Shown here: positions 26,187 through 36,104 of the stretch, in pieces | Position numbering within the stretch: position 1 is the stretch's first letter | Layout of the letters: every line of letters begins with the position of its first letter | Origin: Billgrantia aerodenitrificans | GTDB taxonomy: Bacteria > Pseudomonadota > Gammaproteobacteria > Pseudomonadales > Halomonadaceae | Direction of reading: 5' to 3' | Assembly (NCBI RefSeq): GCF_021404405.1 | Contig: NZ_JABFTV010000009.1 | Span: 181,421 to 245,420, forward strand | DNA length: 64,000 nt | The notes under the pieces: model-generated | Databases searched by the model: none | Seen by the model: the letters and a program-made list of their open reading frames with translations, nothing else | Told to the model about the DNA's origin: nothing | Position numbers and translations under genes: made by a program

Positions 26187-28810
26187 TTGCGCTTGTCCTC
26201 CACCTGCCATTTGCCATTGTCGAAGAGCGCCCGCCAGCCGGTTGCCTTGCCGTCATCCTCGGTCATGACGAACTGCTCCTTGCTCTTGCGCGAGTAGCGG
26301 ATCTGCGCCGGGCGACCGTCCGGATCCTCGGCAGGCGCATCGAGCAGGTAGTGGTATTTCTCGGGCAGTTCCTTGGCATGTGCCTTGAGTTCACGCACCA
26401 AGGGTGGGCGCGTCTCGCGATTGCGTGGGAACTTGCTCGCCGCCAGGAACAGACCGCTGGCGCCGTCGCGCAGCACGTAGTGATCGTCGACCTTCTCGCA
26501 GGCCAGCTCCGGCATCGGAATGGGGTCCATCTTGGGCGGCGCCACCTCACCGCTGCGCAACAGCTTGCGGGTGTTCTTGCACGCTTCGTTGGTGCAACCG
26601 AAGTACTTGCCGAAGCGGCCGGACTTGAGCTGCATCTCGCTGCCGCACTTGTCGCACTCGATGGTGGGGCCCTCATAGCCCTTGATGCGGAACTTGCCGT
26701 GCTCGATCTCATGGCCGTCGCAGTCGGGGCTGTTGCCGCAGATATGCAGCTTGCGTTTCTCGTCGATCAGATAGCTGTCCATCGCCGTGCCACACTTGGG
26801 GCAGCGATGCTTGGCGCGCAGCGCCTGGGTCTCGGCCTCTTCGCCGGCGTCCGCCGGCACTGCCTCGTCGCCGGGCAGCAGATCGATGGTGGTCTTGCAG
26901 CGCTCCTTGGGCGGCAGATTGTAGCCGGAGCAGCCCAGGAACACCCCGGTGGAGGCCGTGCGGATCTGCATCTTGCGCCCGCAAGTGGGACAATCGATAT
27001 CGGTGGGCACCGGCTGATTGGGCCGCATACCCGCCTCGCTCTCGGCGGCCTCCAGCTCCTCGCGGAACTCGGCATAGAAGGCATCGAGCAGTTCGCGCCA
27101 GTTGCGCTCGCCCTCGGCCACCTCGTCGAGGCTGTCCTCCATGCGCGCGGTGAAGGAGTAATCCATCAGGTCGGGGAAGGACTCCTTGAGGCGCTCGGTG
27201 ACGATGTCGCCCAGCTTCTCTGCGTAGAAGCGCCGGCTCTCCAGCTTGACGTAGCCGCGATCCTGAATGGTGGAGATGATCGAGGCGTAGGTCGAAGGAC
27301 GGCCGATACCGCGTTTCTCGAGTTCCTTGACCAGGCTAGCCTCGGTGTAGCGGGCCGGCGGCTTGGTGAAGTGCTGCTGCGGGTCGAGTGCCTCGAGCCG
27401 CATGGGGGTACCCTCGGCCAGGTCCGGCAGGGCCTGGTCCTCGTTCTTGCCCATGGGCTTCATCACCCGGGTATAGCCGTCGAACTTGAGCACCCGACCC
27501 TTGGCCTTGAGCTCGTAGCCTTCAGTCTCGACCGTCAGCGTACTGGAGAGGTACTCGGCCGGGGTCATCTGACAGGCCACGAACTGACGCCAGATCAGCT
27601 CATAGAGCCGCTCGGCATCGCGTTCCATACCGGCCAGGTCGCCAGCCTTGCGATTGACGTCGGAGGGACGAATCGCCTCATGGGCCTCCTGTGCCCCCTC
27701 CTTGCTCGAGTAACGGTTGGGCGACTCTGGCAAGTAGCGCTTGCCATACTCTTGCTCGATGTGTTCGCGGACCATGGCCACCGCATCCTGGGAGAGATTG
27801 GTGGAGTCGGTCCGCATGTAGGTAATATAGCCCGCCTCGTAGAGGCGCTGGGCCAGGGTCATGGTCTTCTTCACCGAGAAACCGAGGCGGCCGCTGGCGG
27901 CCTGCTGCAGGGTCGAGGTGATGAAGGGAGCGCCCGGCTTGGATCGCGTCGGCTTGTCTTCGCGAGCGGTAATGGCCAGCGAGGCCTTGCGCAACGCCTC
28001 GATACGCGTAAGCGTCTCGGCCTCTGTGGTGGGCCGGAACGCCTTGCCGTCCTGGCGCACCAGCTCGAAGCGTACCGGTTCACCTTCGCTGGAGACGAGG
28101 TCGGCGTGGACGTCCCAGAACTCCTCGGGCACGAAGGCACGGATCTCGCGTTCGCGCTCGACGATCAAGCGCACCGCCACCGACTGCACGCGACCGGCGG
28201 AAAGGCCACGGGCAATCTTGGCCCACAGCAACGGCGACAGCATGAAACCCACCACGCGGTCGAGGAATCGACGCGCCTGCTGCGCTTCGACACGGGGCAG
28301 GTTGAGCGTGCCGGGCTCCTTGAAAGCCTCCTTGATGGCGTTCTTGGTGATCTCGTTGAACACCACGCGACGGTAGCGCTCGTCGTCCCCGCCGATGGTC
28401 TCCTTGAGGTGCCAGGCGATCGCCTCTCCCTCACGGTCGAGATCGGTAGCGAGATAGACGGCGTCGGCCTTCTCGGCCAGCTTCTGCAGCTCGGCCACCA
28501 CCTTTTCCTTGCCGGGCAGAATCTCGTAGTGGGCCTTCCAGCCGTGCTCCGGATCGAGCCCCATGCGCCGGATGAGCTGTTCCTTGGCCTTGTGCTTCTT
28601 GTACTCGGCTTTCTCTTCGGGCGACATCTTGCGCGTCGCCGCCGCCTGGCGTGCCCGTTCCTTGGGGTCGGTGGCCGTCTTGCCCGAGCCGCTGGTCGGC
28701 AGGTCGCGAATATGACCCACGCTCGACTTCACGATGAACTCGCTGCCGAGATATTTATTGATCGTCTTGGCCTTGGCCGGCGACTCGACGATGACCAATG
28801 ACTTGCCCAT
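26183..28810 (-). CDS. topA: DNA topoisomerase I
   Basis: Type IA topoisomerase that relaxes negative supercoils. 875 aa. TOPRIM domain at the N-terminus ([15 protein letters not shown], then [17 protein letters not shown]), active-site tyrosine Y331 in [11 protein letters not shown], and [25 protein letters not shown]. Three C-terminal zinc-ribbon motifs follow (CPTC near 595, CPKC, CDKC). ATG 28810 is chosen ([10 protein letters not shown]) with GGAG upstream; the frame has four extra codons. Confidence 0.98.
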   Translation of the reverse strand: MGKSLVIVESPAKAKTINKYLGSEFIVKSSVGHIRDLPTSGSGKTATDPKERARQAAATRKMSPEEKAEYKKHKAKEQLIRRMGLDPEHGWKAHYEILPGKEKVVAELQKLAEKADAVYLATDLDREGEAIAWHLKETIGGDDERYRRVVFNEITKNAIKEAFKEPGTLNLPRVEAQQARRFLDRVVGFMLSPLLWAKIARGLSAGRVQSVAVRLIVEREREIRAFVPEEFWDVHADLVSSEGEPVRFELVRQDGKAFRPTTEAETLTRIEALRKASLAITAREDKPTRSKPGAPFITSTLQQAASGRLGFSVKKTMTLAQRLYEAGYITYMRTDSTNLSQDAVAMVREHIEQEYGKRYLPESPNRYSSKEGAQEAHEAIRPSDVNRKAGDLAGMERDAERLYELIWRQFVACQMTPAEYLSSTLTVETEGYELKAKGRVLKFDGYTRVMKPMGKNEDQALPDLAEGTPMRLEALDPQQHFTKPPARYTEASLVKELEKRGIGRPSTYASIISTIQDRGYVKLESRRFYAEKLGDIVTERLKESFPDLMDYSFTARMEDSLDEVAEGERNWRELLDAFYAEFREELEAAESEAGMRPNQPVPTDIDCPTCGRKMQIRTASTGVFLGCSGYNLPPKERCKTTIDLLPGDEAVPADAGEEAETQALRAKHRCPKCGTAMDSYLIDEKRKLHICGNSPDCDGHEIEHGKFRIKGYEGPTIECDKCGSEMQLKSGRFGKYFGCTNEACKNTRKLLRSGEVAPPKMDPIPMPELACEKVDDHYVLRDGASGLFLAASKFPRNRETRPPLVRELKAHAKELPEKYHYLLDAPAEDPDGRPAQIRYSRKSKEQFVMTEDDGKATGWRALFDNGKWQVEDKRK

Positions 28811-29013
28811 AGTGCTCCACATTCTACTAGGCGGGACTCTTCCCCGCCTGACGGTTTCGGCCCGCCTGTCCTCGGCGGACGCTCCGTGCGGGGTGAAAAA
28901 TCCGCCTACCCTACCCCAGCAACCCGTTTCGCGCCAGCTGCTTCCACATGGCGGCAGTAAAGCAGCAATCTCGACATAGCATCAAGAGAACATCAAGAGA
29001 AGGTAAAACAGCA

Positions 29014-29041
29014 GCGCCTCTGCCGCTAACGGCAGAGGCGC
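29014..29041 (-). terminator. Terminator of the DUF3141 gene
   Basis: A 12-bp perfect stem (GCGCCTCTGCCG and complement) with a 4-nt loop; the minus strand continues TGCTGTTTTACC. It lies 39 nt after the stop. Confidence 0.8.
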
Positions 29042-29079
29042 CAGGAGACCACGCAAAGTAGCCACTCGGCCGTTGCGCG

Positions 29080-31545
29080 TCAGCTCTTGCGAGGCTTGCG
29101 CGGCGCCCTCTTGGCGACCGGCTTCTCGCCGCCGGCATCGCCACTTTCCTTGGACACGGTGGCCTTGGTCGCGGAGGCCTTGCTGCCACGGCTGGCGCGC
29201 TTGGCCGGTGCCGCTTTCGCCGGGCTCGGGTCGACCTTGGTCTCGGCATCCTGCAGCATCTTCTCCACTTCATCCCTGGCGGCGACCTCGGCTTTGGCTT
29301 CCGCCGCTACTTCGTCGTGCAGGGCGACGAGGGCCTGGCGACTTGCTGCCGGCTCGACCCGTTCCAGCGCCTCGCCGAAGAGCTCCCGAATATGCTCATA
29401 GCGCTTGCGCACCTGCTCGGAAAGCTCGCCGCTGGCGGCCAGTACATGCTCGATATGCTCGAGGGAGTCGCGAATCGCCTCGGGCCGTTCTCCTGCCAGC
29501 AGCTCTGGAATGGCTGCCAGCGCCGCCTCACGGTCGAGCTTGAGGATGAAGAACTGCTCACGCACCAGATGCTTGAAGTCCGACAGGCTGCTGCCCGGCT
29601 CCAGCTCGGCCCGCGACGCCCGCAGGCGCTTGAAGTTGCGCTCGTCGGTGGTGGGCGCCCCGCCCAGTACATAAATCACCGAACGCATCACCGCCTCGTG
29701 AATACCGCCTTCGGCGACGCGCTGGCGCAGCTCGTCCTGACGCCGCTCAATGAAGCGCCGATGCTCCGGCTCGCTGCCGGGCTGACGGCGATGTACGTGG
29801 GCATCGCCGCCCAAGCCGACCATGGCCTGCAGCAGCGGCTGGCCGTACACCGTAAGGAAAGCATGTTCGATGCTCTGATCGCGGATCTCGCGCCAGGTAT
29901 CGAGCGCCCGGGAAATCTGGTCGGAGCAGGCCTTCTCCAGTAAACGCAGCAGGTTGCTGTCGTCGACCGGATGCCGGTCGCGACGCACCCAGTCGGCCAG
30001 CACCGGCAGCGGCACCGACAGCGGATTTCGGTCCGACAGCAGCTTGTAACCCAGGCGGATCGGGTGCATACGCCGCATGAGACGTGCCGCTTCGGGGGTG
30101 ATGGTCGCCCGGATCCAGGGCTGCACGAACAGCCGATAGAGCCCCAGATTGATTTCCGAGACGCGCGCCACGGTAGCGAAGCGGGTGTCGTCATCGGCGC
30201 GGTGCTGCAGCACGTCGCGGTTGAGTCCCTCGATGGAGCGCGCCTTGAACTCGAGCAGGTAGTCGCGCTCGATCAGTTCGGCATCGTCACGCTCCTTGGC
30301 GCTGGTGACCTTGGTCTCGTAGAGCCCCGGTGGCAGCACGTCGATATAGTCGATGTTGGCCGTAAACTCGGCGTGCTCCTTGCGCGACACGCTGCCCGAC
30401 ACAAAGATGCCCAGGTGCCCGGTGCTGTCGTGCACGCAGTAGACGATGGTCTGCCCGCTGGCAATGATGTCGTCTACTCCGCCATAAAGGTCACGCACCC
30501 AGCCCAGCGCCTGGGGCGGCGGCGTGATGTCGTCGCCCTGGGAGCAGAACACCACTACTGGAGAGCGCACGTTGCGCAGATCGATGCGGCGGCCGTCCGA
30601 GGTCACCAGTTGGGCGGTGGAGAGGCGGTTGCCGACGAACAGGTTGTCGACGATGTACTGGATCTCCTCGCCGCCCAGCACCACGTGACCGCCCCACCAG
30701 CGCTCGAAATTGAGATAGCGCCCGGCCTCGGTGTCGACGTTGGCGTACAGCCGGTACTGCTTGTCCCACCAGGTATTGGCCGGATTGAGGCGTTCGAAGT
30801 TCTGCACCAGCAGAGCGCCGTCGAACAGGCCATCTCCCAGGTCGCTGGCCAGGGTGGTCATCCAGCTGCCGCCGGTCATGCCGCCGGTGTAGCGCATCGG
30901 CGCCTTGCCCCGCTCACCAGCCCAATAGGAGAGCGGCGCACCGGCAATGAGAATGGGGCCGAAGACGTCCGGCTCGAGCGAGGCCGCCATCATGATCTGC
31001 CAGCCCGCCTGGCAGTTCCCCACCACCATCGGCTTCTCGGAGTCGAGATGGTGCTCGATCACGCAACGCAGAAAGGCGATCTCCGCCTCGACCACGTCTT
31101 CCACGGTCTGGCCGGGCTCCGGATAAGGCAGAAAGCCGATGAAATAGCAGGGATGACCGGCGCGCAGCGCGACACCGATCTCGCTGTCGGGCTTGAAGCC
31201 ACCGATGCCGGGCCCGTGTCCGGCACGCGGGTCCACCACCACGAAGGGGCGGGACTGGGGATCGACTTCGATCCCGGCCGGCGGCAGGATCCGCATCAGT
31301 TCGTAATTCACCGGTCGCGGCAGGGTGCGACCGTCCATCACCACCTCGGCATCGAAGCCGAGCACGTTGGGTTTGGTCTTCTCGATGTGTTCGAGATACT
31401 GGTTGCCACGCTCGCGCATCACGTCCATGTAAAGCACACTGCGCTCGACGGCATCACGCCAATAGTCGAAAACGGCACGGCCAAAACCGAATGGGTCGAG
31501 CAAGCTGAGCGCCTCTGCGGGCGGTGTCGGCATCAGTGAGTTCAT
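29080..31545 (-). CDS. DUF3141 protein: PHA-synthase-like alpha/beta hydrolase with Lys/Ala/Pro-rich tail
   Basis: 821 aa. The first about 400 residues look like a PhaC-related alpha/beta hydrolase: nucleophile C178 in VVGNCQAGW (lipase-box-like with Cys, as in PHA synthases), acidic residues D338/D339 in CSQGDDITPP and H377 in DSTGHLGIF could complete a Cys-Asp-His triad. The middle is helical and uncharacterised. The last about 45 residues are Lys/Arg/Ala/Pro-rich (KAAPAKRAS, VAKRAPRKPRKS) like the histone H1-like tails of PhaF/AlgP. A role in PHA granules or membrane storage lipid is inference. ATG 31545 lies 136 nt after the upstream gene. Confidence 0.85.
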   Translation of the reverse strand: MNSLMPTPPAEALSLLDPFGFGRAVFDYWRDAVERSVLYMDVMRERGNQYLEHIEKTKPNVLGFDAEVVMDGRTLPRPVNYELMRILPPAGIEVDPQSRPFVVVDPRAGHGPGIGGFKPDSEIGVALRAGHPCYFIGFLPYPEPGQTVEDVVEAEIAFLRCVIEHHLDSEKPMVVGNCQAGWQIMMAASLEPDVFGPILIAGAPLSYWAGERGKAPMRYTGGMTGGSWMTTLASDLGDGLFDGALLVQNFERLNPANTWWDKQYRLYANVDTEAGRYLNFERWWGGHVVLGGEEIQYIVDNLFVGNRLSTAQLVTSDGRRIDLRNVRSPVVVFCSQGDDITPPPQALGWVRDLYGGVDDIIASGQTIVYCVHDSTGHLGIFVSGSVSRKEHAEFTANIDYIDVLPPGLYETKVTSAKERDDAELIERDYLLEFKARSIEGLNRDVLQHRADDDTRFATVARVSEINLGLYRLFVQPWIRATITPEAARLMRRMHPIRLGYKLLSDRNPLSVPLPVLADWVRRDRHPVDDSNLLRLLEKACSDQISRALDTWREIRDQSIEHAFLTVYGQPLLQAMVGLGGDAHVHRRQPGSEPEHRRFIERRQDELRQRVAEGGIHEAVMRSVIYVLGGAPTTDERNFKRLRASRAELEPGSSLSDFKHLVREQFFILKLDREAALAAIPELLAGERPEAIRDSLEHIEHVLAASGELSEQVRKRYEHIRELFGEALERVEPAASRQALVALHDEVAAEAKAEVAARDEVEKMLQDAETKVDPSPAKAAPAKRASRGSKASATKATVSKESGDAGGEKPVAKRAPRKPRKS

Positions 31546-31681
31546 GTTCGGCTCCAGTTTTCCCGGCGCACGTCAGGGGCGTCAGGAGGAGAAAATTTGC
31601 TGCACTGCAACAAGCATAGTACTCCCTGCGCCGGATGGACGCAGCCGTTTTGTCGATTTTTTGTGACCGCTCGCGGTAGCC

Positions 31682-32623
31682 TCAGTCCACTTCGCCATTG
31701 CCGGGCGCGACGTCGCCATGCCATTCAGCCAGTGCCCGCCGCTCACGACGCCTGGCCTCGGCCGCATCGCGCCCCCACACCAGCAGACGAACCCGGGCCT
31801 CGTTCCCGACCGCTGCCGGTCGATCGAGCCTGACCCCCGGCCCACCGCAAAGTAGCCCTTTGCCCAGCGGAAGCAGGCGCAGGCTGGCATGACCCGGCCG
31901 CCCCGGACCGTGCCCCATGTGGCCGACCCTGGGGCGCCGCAACCTCTCCCCTTGCACCAGACGAATCTGCTCGACAGCCAGATCGAGCCCACTCAATACC
32001 TCGGCCAGGCCCTCGAAACCCGTCAGGCCGGGGCACATGTCGACAAAGCCCAGGCGGTTGTTGGCCAGGGTGAAGCTCAACGTCGCCAGGCCGACCAGAC
32101 CCAGGGCGCGGGCACCCTGCACGGCTAGCTGCCCAAGATAGGCGCGCTGCTCCGGCGTCAGCCGTTCGCTCGGCGCCACGGCGAAATCGTCGGCCATCCG
32201 CTCGTGCTCGACCAGGGCCAGCGCCTGGCCACGATTGTCGGCCAGCACCGGCAGATGGACGCACGGTGCAGAGGGCACCGGCTCGGCCAGCGGCAGGCCC
32301 GCTTCCCGCATCAGATGCCGGGCGGCATCGCCGTTGCACATGGCGTCGAGCAAGGTCGTGCCCGAGCCGACGAACGCCAACCCGGCGCCGGCACAGGCCC
32401 GTGCCAGGCTGCGCTGCTGCTCTGCCGTCGCCTCACCCGGGTGCAGTGCATCGCAGGCCAGCTCACGCGCGCGTGCGATCAGCGCATCGTCGGCCAGACA
32501 GCCGCCGGCATGCCAGGCCAGCCCGAGTTCGCTACAGGCCTGACCTGCACGCAGGGCGCCAAGCCCGCTACCGGCCACCAGCAGACGCTGCCGGCGCAAT
32601 GGATCGAATCGAAGGCTTTGCAT
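31682..32623 (-). CDS. Biotin-carboxylase-like protein, degenerate and lacking the ATP-grasp B domain
   Basis: 313 aa, soluble. The N-terminal part follows the biotin-carboxylase N-domain (DDALIARARELACDALHPGE in place of [25 protein letters not shown], then AARHLMREAGLPLAEPVP). It jumps straight to the post-B-domain region (PVLADNRGQALALVEHE, LTPEQRAYLGQLAVQGARAL) and a FVDMCPGLTGFEG segment in place of [16 protein letters not shown]. The glycine-rich nucleotide loop and catalytic Glu/Arg are absent, and there is no biotin domain. ATG 32623 is preferred over the 32665 frame start because of GGGA upstream. Function unknown. Confidence 0.65.
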   Translation of the reverse strand: MQSLRFDPLRRQRLLVAGSGLGALRAGQACSELGLAWHAGGCLADDALIARARELACDALHPGEATAEQQRSLARACAGAGLAFVGSGTTLLDAMCNGDAARHLMREAGLPLAEPVPSAPCVHLPVLADNRGQALALVEHERMADDFAVAPSERLTPEQRAYLGQLAVQGARALGLVGLATLSFTLANNRLGFVDMCPGLTGFEGLAEVLSGLDLAVEQIRLVQGERLRRPRVGHMGHGPGRPGHASLRLLPLGKGLLCGGPGVRLDRPAAVGNEARVRLLVWGRDAAEARRRERRALAEWHGDVAPGNGEVD

Positions 32624-32715
32624 GGATTCCCACTCTGTGACGCTATGACAAGGCAGTGATAGCATGACAAGGGTTCTTCACCGGGCCTGCCTGTGCCCTT
32701 CCAGCGGATCGATCG

Positions 32716-33705
32716 ATGACAACCCCAAGGCTGCTGAACCGCCTGACCTTTCGCCAGTTGCAGGTCTTCCAGGCCGTGCATCGGCAGCAATCCTACTCAC
32801 GCGCCGCCGAACAGTTGGGCCTGACCCAGCCGGCGGTCAGCGCACAGATCCGTCAGCTCGAGCAGGCCCTCGGCCAACCCCTGTTCAAGTACGCTGGCAA
32901 GACCCTGCACGTGCTGCCGGCGGCCGATGCCCTGGCAGCCTCGACCCAGGCCATCTTCGGCCAGGTCTCGCGACTGCAGATGACGCTGTCGGACCTGGAC
33001 GGCACGATTTCCGGGGAGCTCAATCTGGCGGCCGTCTCCACGGCACAGTACGTGGTACCTCATCTGATCGCCCGCTTTCGCGCTCACTACCCCAACGTTC
33101 AGGTACGCCTGCGGGTCTGCAACCGCAGCCAGGCCCTGGAAAGGCTGGCCGCACGCAGCGACGACCTGGTGATCATGGCGATGGTGCCCGAAGAGGACGA
33201 CAACCTGGTCTTCATGCCGTTCCTGGAGAACGAACTGATACCCATCGTCTGGCCCGGCCATCCACTGCTCGAGGCGCCCTCGCCCACCCTGGAAGATCTG
33301 GCCCGCCACTATCTATTGATGCGTGAGTCAGGCTCCGGCGTACGCACCGCTTTCGAGCAGCTCGCCGCCGAGCAGGACGTGGCCTTGCAGCATACCATGG
33401 AGCTGGGCACCAACGAGGCGATCAAACAGGGGGTGATGGCTCACCTGGGTGTCACCGTGCTGCCGCGGCTGGCAGTTCGTCTCGAGATCGGCGCCGGACT
33501 GCTGGCGGAGCTGCCACTACCGGGTTTTCCCCTGCGCCGCTCCTGGTGCACGGTCTACCCCCGAGACCGCTTCCCCACACCGGTCACCGAACTGTTCCTG
33601 CGTTTCGTGCGCGAGCGTCTGGGCGAAATCGAAGCGCACTTCCGGGCGCCACCCCGGCCAATCCCCGACCATGGCGTCGTCTGCCTGCCGCTTACATCAG
33701 GTTGA
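32716..33705 (+). CDS. LysR-family transcriptional regulator (CbbR-like)
   Basis: 329 aa. N-terminal winged HTH (LTFRQLQVFQAVHRQQSYSRAAEQLGLTQPAVSAQI written in parts: recognition helix at TQPAVSAQIRQLE) and a C-terminal periplasmic-binding-like effector domain (about residues 95-310). The HTH is close to CbbR-type LysR proteins, but no cbb genes are nearby. Divergent from the biotin-carboxylase-like gene with 92 nt between starts, so it may control that gene (LysR convention, inference). E. coli also has a LysR gene (ybeF) next to lipA. Confidence 0.85.
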   Translation: MTTPRLLNRLTFRQLQVFQAVHRQQSYSRAAEQLGLTQPAVSAQIRQLEQALGQPLFKYAGKTLHVLPAADALAASTQAIFGQVSRLQMTLSDLDGTISGELNLAAVSTAQYVVPHLIARFRAHYPNVQVRLRVCNRSQALERLAARSDDLVIMAMVPEEDDNLVFMPFLENELIPIVWPGHPLLEAPSPTLEDLARHYLLMRESGSGVRTAFEQLAAEQDVALQHTMELGTNEAIKQGVMAHLGVTVLPRLAVRLEIGAGLLAELPLPGFPLRRSWCTVYPRDRFPTPVTELFLRFVRERLGEIEAHFRAPPRPIPDHGVVCLPLTSG

Positions 33706-33880
33706 GCGTCACGCCTGCGTCGCCCTGCTCCGCTGTGCCAGTCAGGCGCGATATGGTAGATTACGGGCCTGCGACCAACGTATCAATTGCCGTGCCTTTG
33801 GCCAGGTCCGCCCGCGATGATGGCGCACCGATGAACTCTGGCACGGCCGTGGCAGCCGCCTAGTGGAGAGGCTCACACCT

Positions 33881-34936
33881 ATGAGCGACAACACCTCGAA
33901 ACGCGTGCCTAGCGGCGCGAAGTTCCGCACCGAGCACGGCTTCGCCGCCATCAAGGACGGTATCAAGCTGCAGCGCAGCCAGACCGATGAACAACCGGAA
34001 CCGGGGCGCAAGCCGAAGTGGCTACGCGCCCAGATGCCCGGCGGCGGGCGTTTCGAGGCAGTGAAGCGCAACGTCAAGGAACACCGCCTGAGCACCGTAT
34101 GCGCCGAGTCTCACTGCCCCAACATGGGCGAGTGCTGGAGCAACGGTACGGCCACCATCATGCTCATGGGCTCGGTGTGTACCCGCGCCTGCCGCTTCTG
34201 TGCCGTAGATACCGGCAATCCCCGCGGCTGGCTGGACAGCGAGGAGCCGGCCAATACCGCCAAGTCGGTGGAGCTGATGGGCCTGCGCTACGTGGTGCTC
34301 ACTTCGGTTGACCGTGACGACCTGGCCGATGGCGGCGCCTCTCACTATGCTGCCTGCATTCGGGCGATCAAGGCCAACACGCCCGCAGTGGTAGTCGAGG
34401 CGCTCACCCCCGACTTCGATGGTGACCAAACTGCCATCGAGCAGGTGGTCGACTCCGGACTGGAAGTGTTCGCCCAGAACGTCGAGACGGTGGAACGACT
34501 CACCCACTACGTGCGCGACCCGCGTGCCGGCTACCGCAAGACCCTCGACGTGCTGGCCCACGCCAAGCGCTACCGCCCCGACGTGCTGACCAAGACCAGC
34601 CTGATGCTGGGGCTTGGCGAAACCGACGAAGAGATCCTCCAGACTTTCGACGACCTGCGCGCCATCGACGTCGACATCGTCACCCTGGGGCAGTATCTGC
34701 GTCCGACGCGCAACCATTTGCCGGTAGAGCGCTGGGTCACGCCAGACGAGTTTGAGCGCTATCGCCGCCTGGGCCTGGAAAAGGGTTTCATGGAAGTGGC
34801 CTCCGGCCCGCTGGTACGCTCCAGCTACCGGGCCGACCGGGTGTTCGAGAAGAACAATCTGGGCCTGGCCGCCCCCGCCGAGGTACCGGGCCAGGAGCCC
34901 GACCCCAACCGCATTCAGGCGATCAACGTCGGTTGA
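33881..34936 (+). CDS. lipA: Lipoyl synthase
   Basis: Radical-SAM enzyme inserting two sulfurs into octanoyl-E2/GcvH. 351 aa from ATG 33881 (GAGAGG 9 nt upstream). The auxiliary cluster cysteines are in [16 protein letters not shown], the SAM cluster in [12 protein letters not shown], and the C-terminal RSSYRA serine motif is present. Convergent with lipB, 22 nt between stops. Confidence 0.98.
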   Translation: MSDNTSKRVPSGAKFRTEHGFAAIKDGIKLQRSQTDEQPEPGRKPKWLRAQMPGGGRFEAVKRNVKEHRLSTVCAESHCPNMGECWSNGTATIMLMGSVCTRACRFCAVDTGNPRGWLDSEEPANTAKSVELMGLRYVVLTSVDRDDLADGGASHYAACIRAIKANTPAVVVEALTPDFDGDQTAIEQVVDSGLEVFAQNVETVERLTHYVRDPRAGYRKTLDVLAHAKRYRPDVLTKTSLMLGLGETDEEILQTFDDLRAIDVDIVTLGQYLRPTRNHLPVERWVTPDEFERYRRLGLEKGFMEVASGPLVRSSYRADRVFEKNNLGLAAPAEVPGQEPDPNRIQAINVG

Positions 34937-34958
34937 TGGCGCTCCCCGCCGGCGGCCT

Positions 34959-35627
34959 TCACACGGCCGCCTGTGCTTCCTGCAGCTGCAGCTCGCGCCC
35001 CAGCTCACTCGCCAGGCTCCGCGCCAGACTCAGACCCACCTGCTCCACCGAAGGCGGCTTGGCCACCAGATCGGCCAGGCGCGTCATGGCCATGCCGGCA
35101 TAGCCGCAGGGATTGATGCGTGCGAAGGGGCTCAGGTCGGCATCGACATTGAGCGCAACGCCGTGATAGCTGGCACCGCGCCGGATACGTAAGCCCAGCG
35201 AGGCGATCTTGGCCTCGCCGACGTAGACACCGGGGGCATCGGCGCGTGCCCGCGCCTCGATGCCCTGCTCCACCAGCACGGCGATGACGGCATTCTCCAG
35301 CGCCGAGACGAGATCCCGCACCCCGAGCCGCGAGCGCCGCACGTCGAGGAGCGGATAGAGCACCACCTGCCCCGGCCCGTGATAGGTCACCTGGCCGCCG
35401 CGATCCGTCTGCACTACAGGAATGTCGCCCGGCATCAGCAGGTGCTCGGGCTTGCCGGCCTGCCCCTGAGTGAAAACCGGATCATGCTCCACCAGCCAGA
35501 GCTGGTCCGCAGTCGTCTCGTCGCGGGTATCGGTGAGGTCGCGCATGGCCTGCCACACCGGGAGGTAGGGTCGTCGGCCCAGGCGATGAAGCTCGATAGG
35601 AGCGGCCATAGCGGCGCATGGCGCCAT
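34959..35627 (-). CDS. lipB: Octanoyltransferase
   Basis: Moves octanoate from acyl-carrier protein to lipoyl domains, feeding LipA. 222 aa. Motifs: [19 protein letters not shown] (His in the active site), [19 protein letters not shown] (catalytic Lys), NPCGYAGM (catalytic Cys). ATG 35627 follows the ybeD stop directly; an internal ATG 18 nt later is an alternative. Confidence 0.97.
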   Translation of the reverse strand: MAPCAAMAAPIELHRLGRRPYLPVWQAMRDLTDTRDETTADQLWLVEHDPVFTQGQAGKPEHLLMPGDIPVVQTDRGGQVTYHGPGQVVLYPLLDVRRSRLGVRDLVSALENAVIAVLVEQGIEARARADAPGVYVGEAKIASLGLRIRRGASYHGVALNVDADLSPFARINPCGYAGMAMTRLADLVAKPPSVEQVGLSLARSLASELGRELQLQEAQAAV

Positions 35628-35936
35628 CTATACCACCATGTGCACGCGGCCGGTGGCCTTGAGATCGGCGAACAGCGCCTTGAGCTGCTTCTCACCGGTC
35701 GCCCGCAGGGTCAGCCTCACCGAAAGGTAACGGGCAGTACGGCTCTCGACGACCTCGATGCTTTCGGCATCGAAGCTGGCATCGTGGCGCAGCACCACCT
35801 GGCACACAGTGGCGGTGAAGTCCTCGGCGGCATCGCCCACCACCTTGATGGGATAGTCGCAGGGAAAGGTGATCGTCGGCGCCGCTTGGTTTGTCGCCGG
35901 GGCTTGGCGTAAATCGCGCAGTTTGTCGTCTGACAT
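35628..35936 (-). CDS. ybeD: YbeD / DUF493 family protein
   Basis: 102 aa, soluble ACT-like small protein usually encoded just upstream of lipB. Motifs FPCDYPIKVVGDAAEDF and SVRLTLRATGEKQLKALFADL match the family. The stop codon abuts the lipB start. Its role in lipoylation is suggested only by context. Confidence 0.93.
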   Translation of the reverse strand: MSDDKLRDLRQAPATNQAAPTITFPCDYPIKVVGDAAEDFTATVCQVVLRHDASFDAESIEVVESRTARYLSVRLTLRATGEKQLKALFADLKATGRVHMVV

Positions 35937-36104
35937 GGCTCTCTCGGGGTCGTGGCCCTTCCTATCTATTCCGAGTATTTTACTCGGCTTTCACTCGGCA
36001 CCCAAGCCATCGGCAGCCAAGCCGCTGGTGCCCAAGGTATGCCAAGGAGTCCCATGCAGGCGGCGCACAGCGGCGCCGCCTGTCTCGAATGGCCTGGGAA
36101 CGAC

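Noticed and set aside
26351..28801. 816-codon plus-strand open frame
   Set aside because: Lies fully antisense to topA; long antisense frames are expected in high-GC DNA and it has no recognisable domains.
31682..32623. Possible second functional biotin carboxylase
   Set aside because: The ATP-binding glycine loop and EMNTR motif are missing, so a catalytic biotin carboxylase call is not supported.
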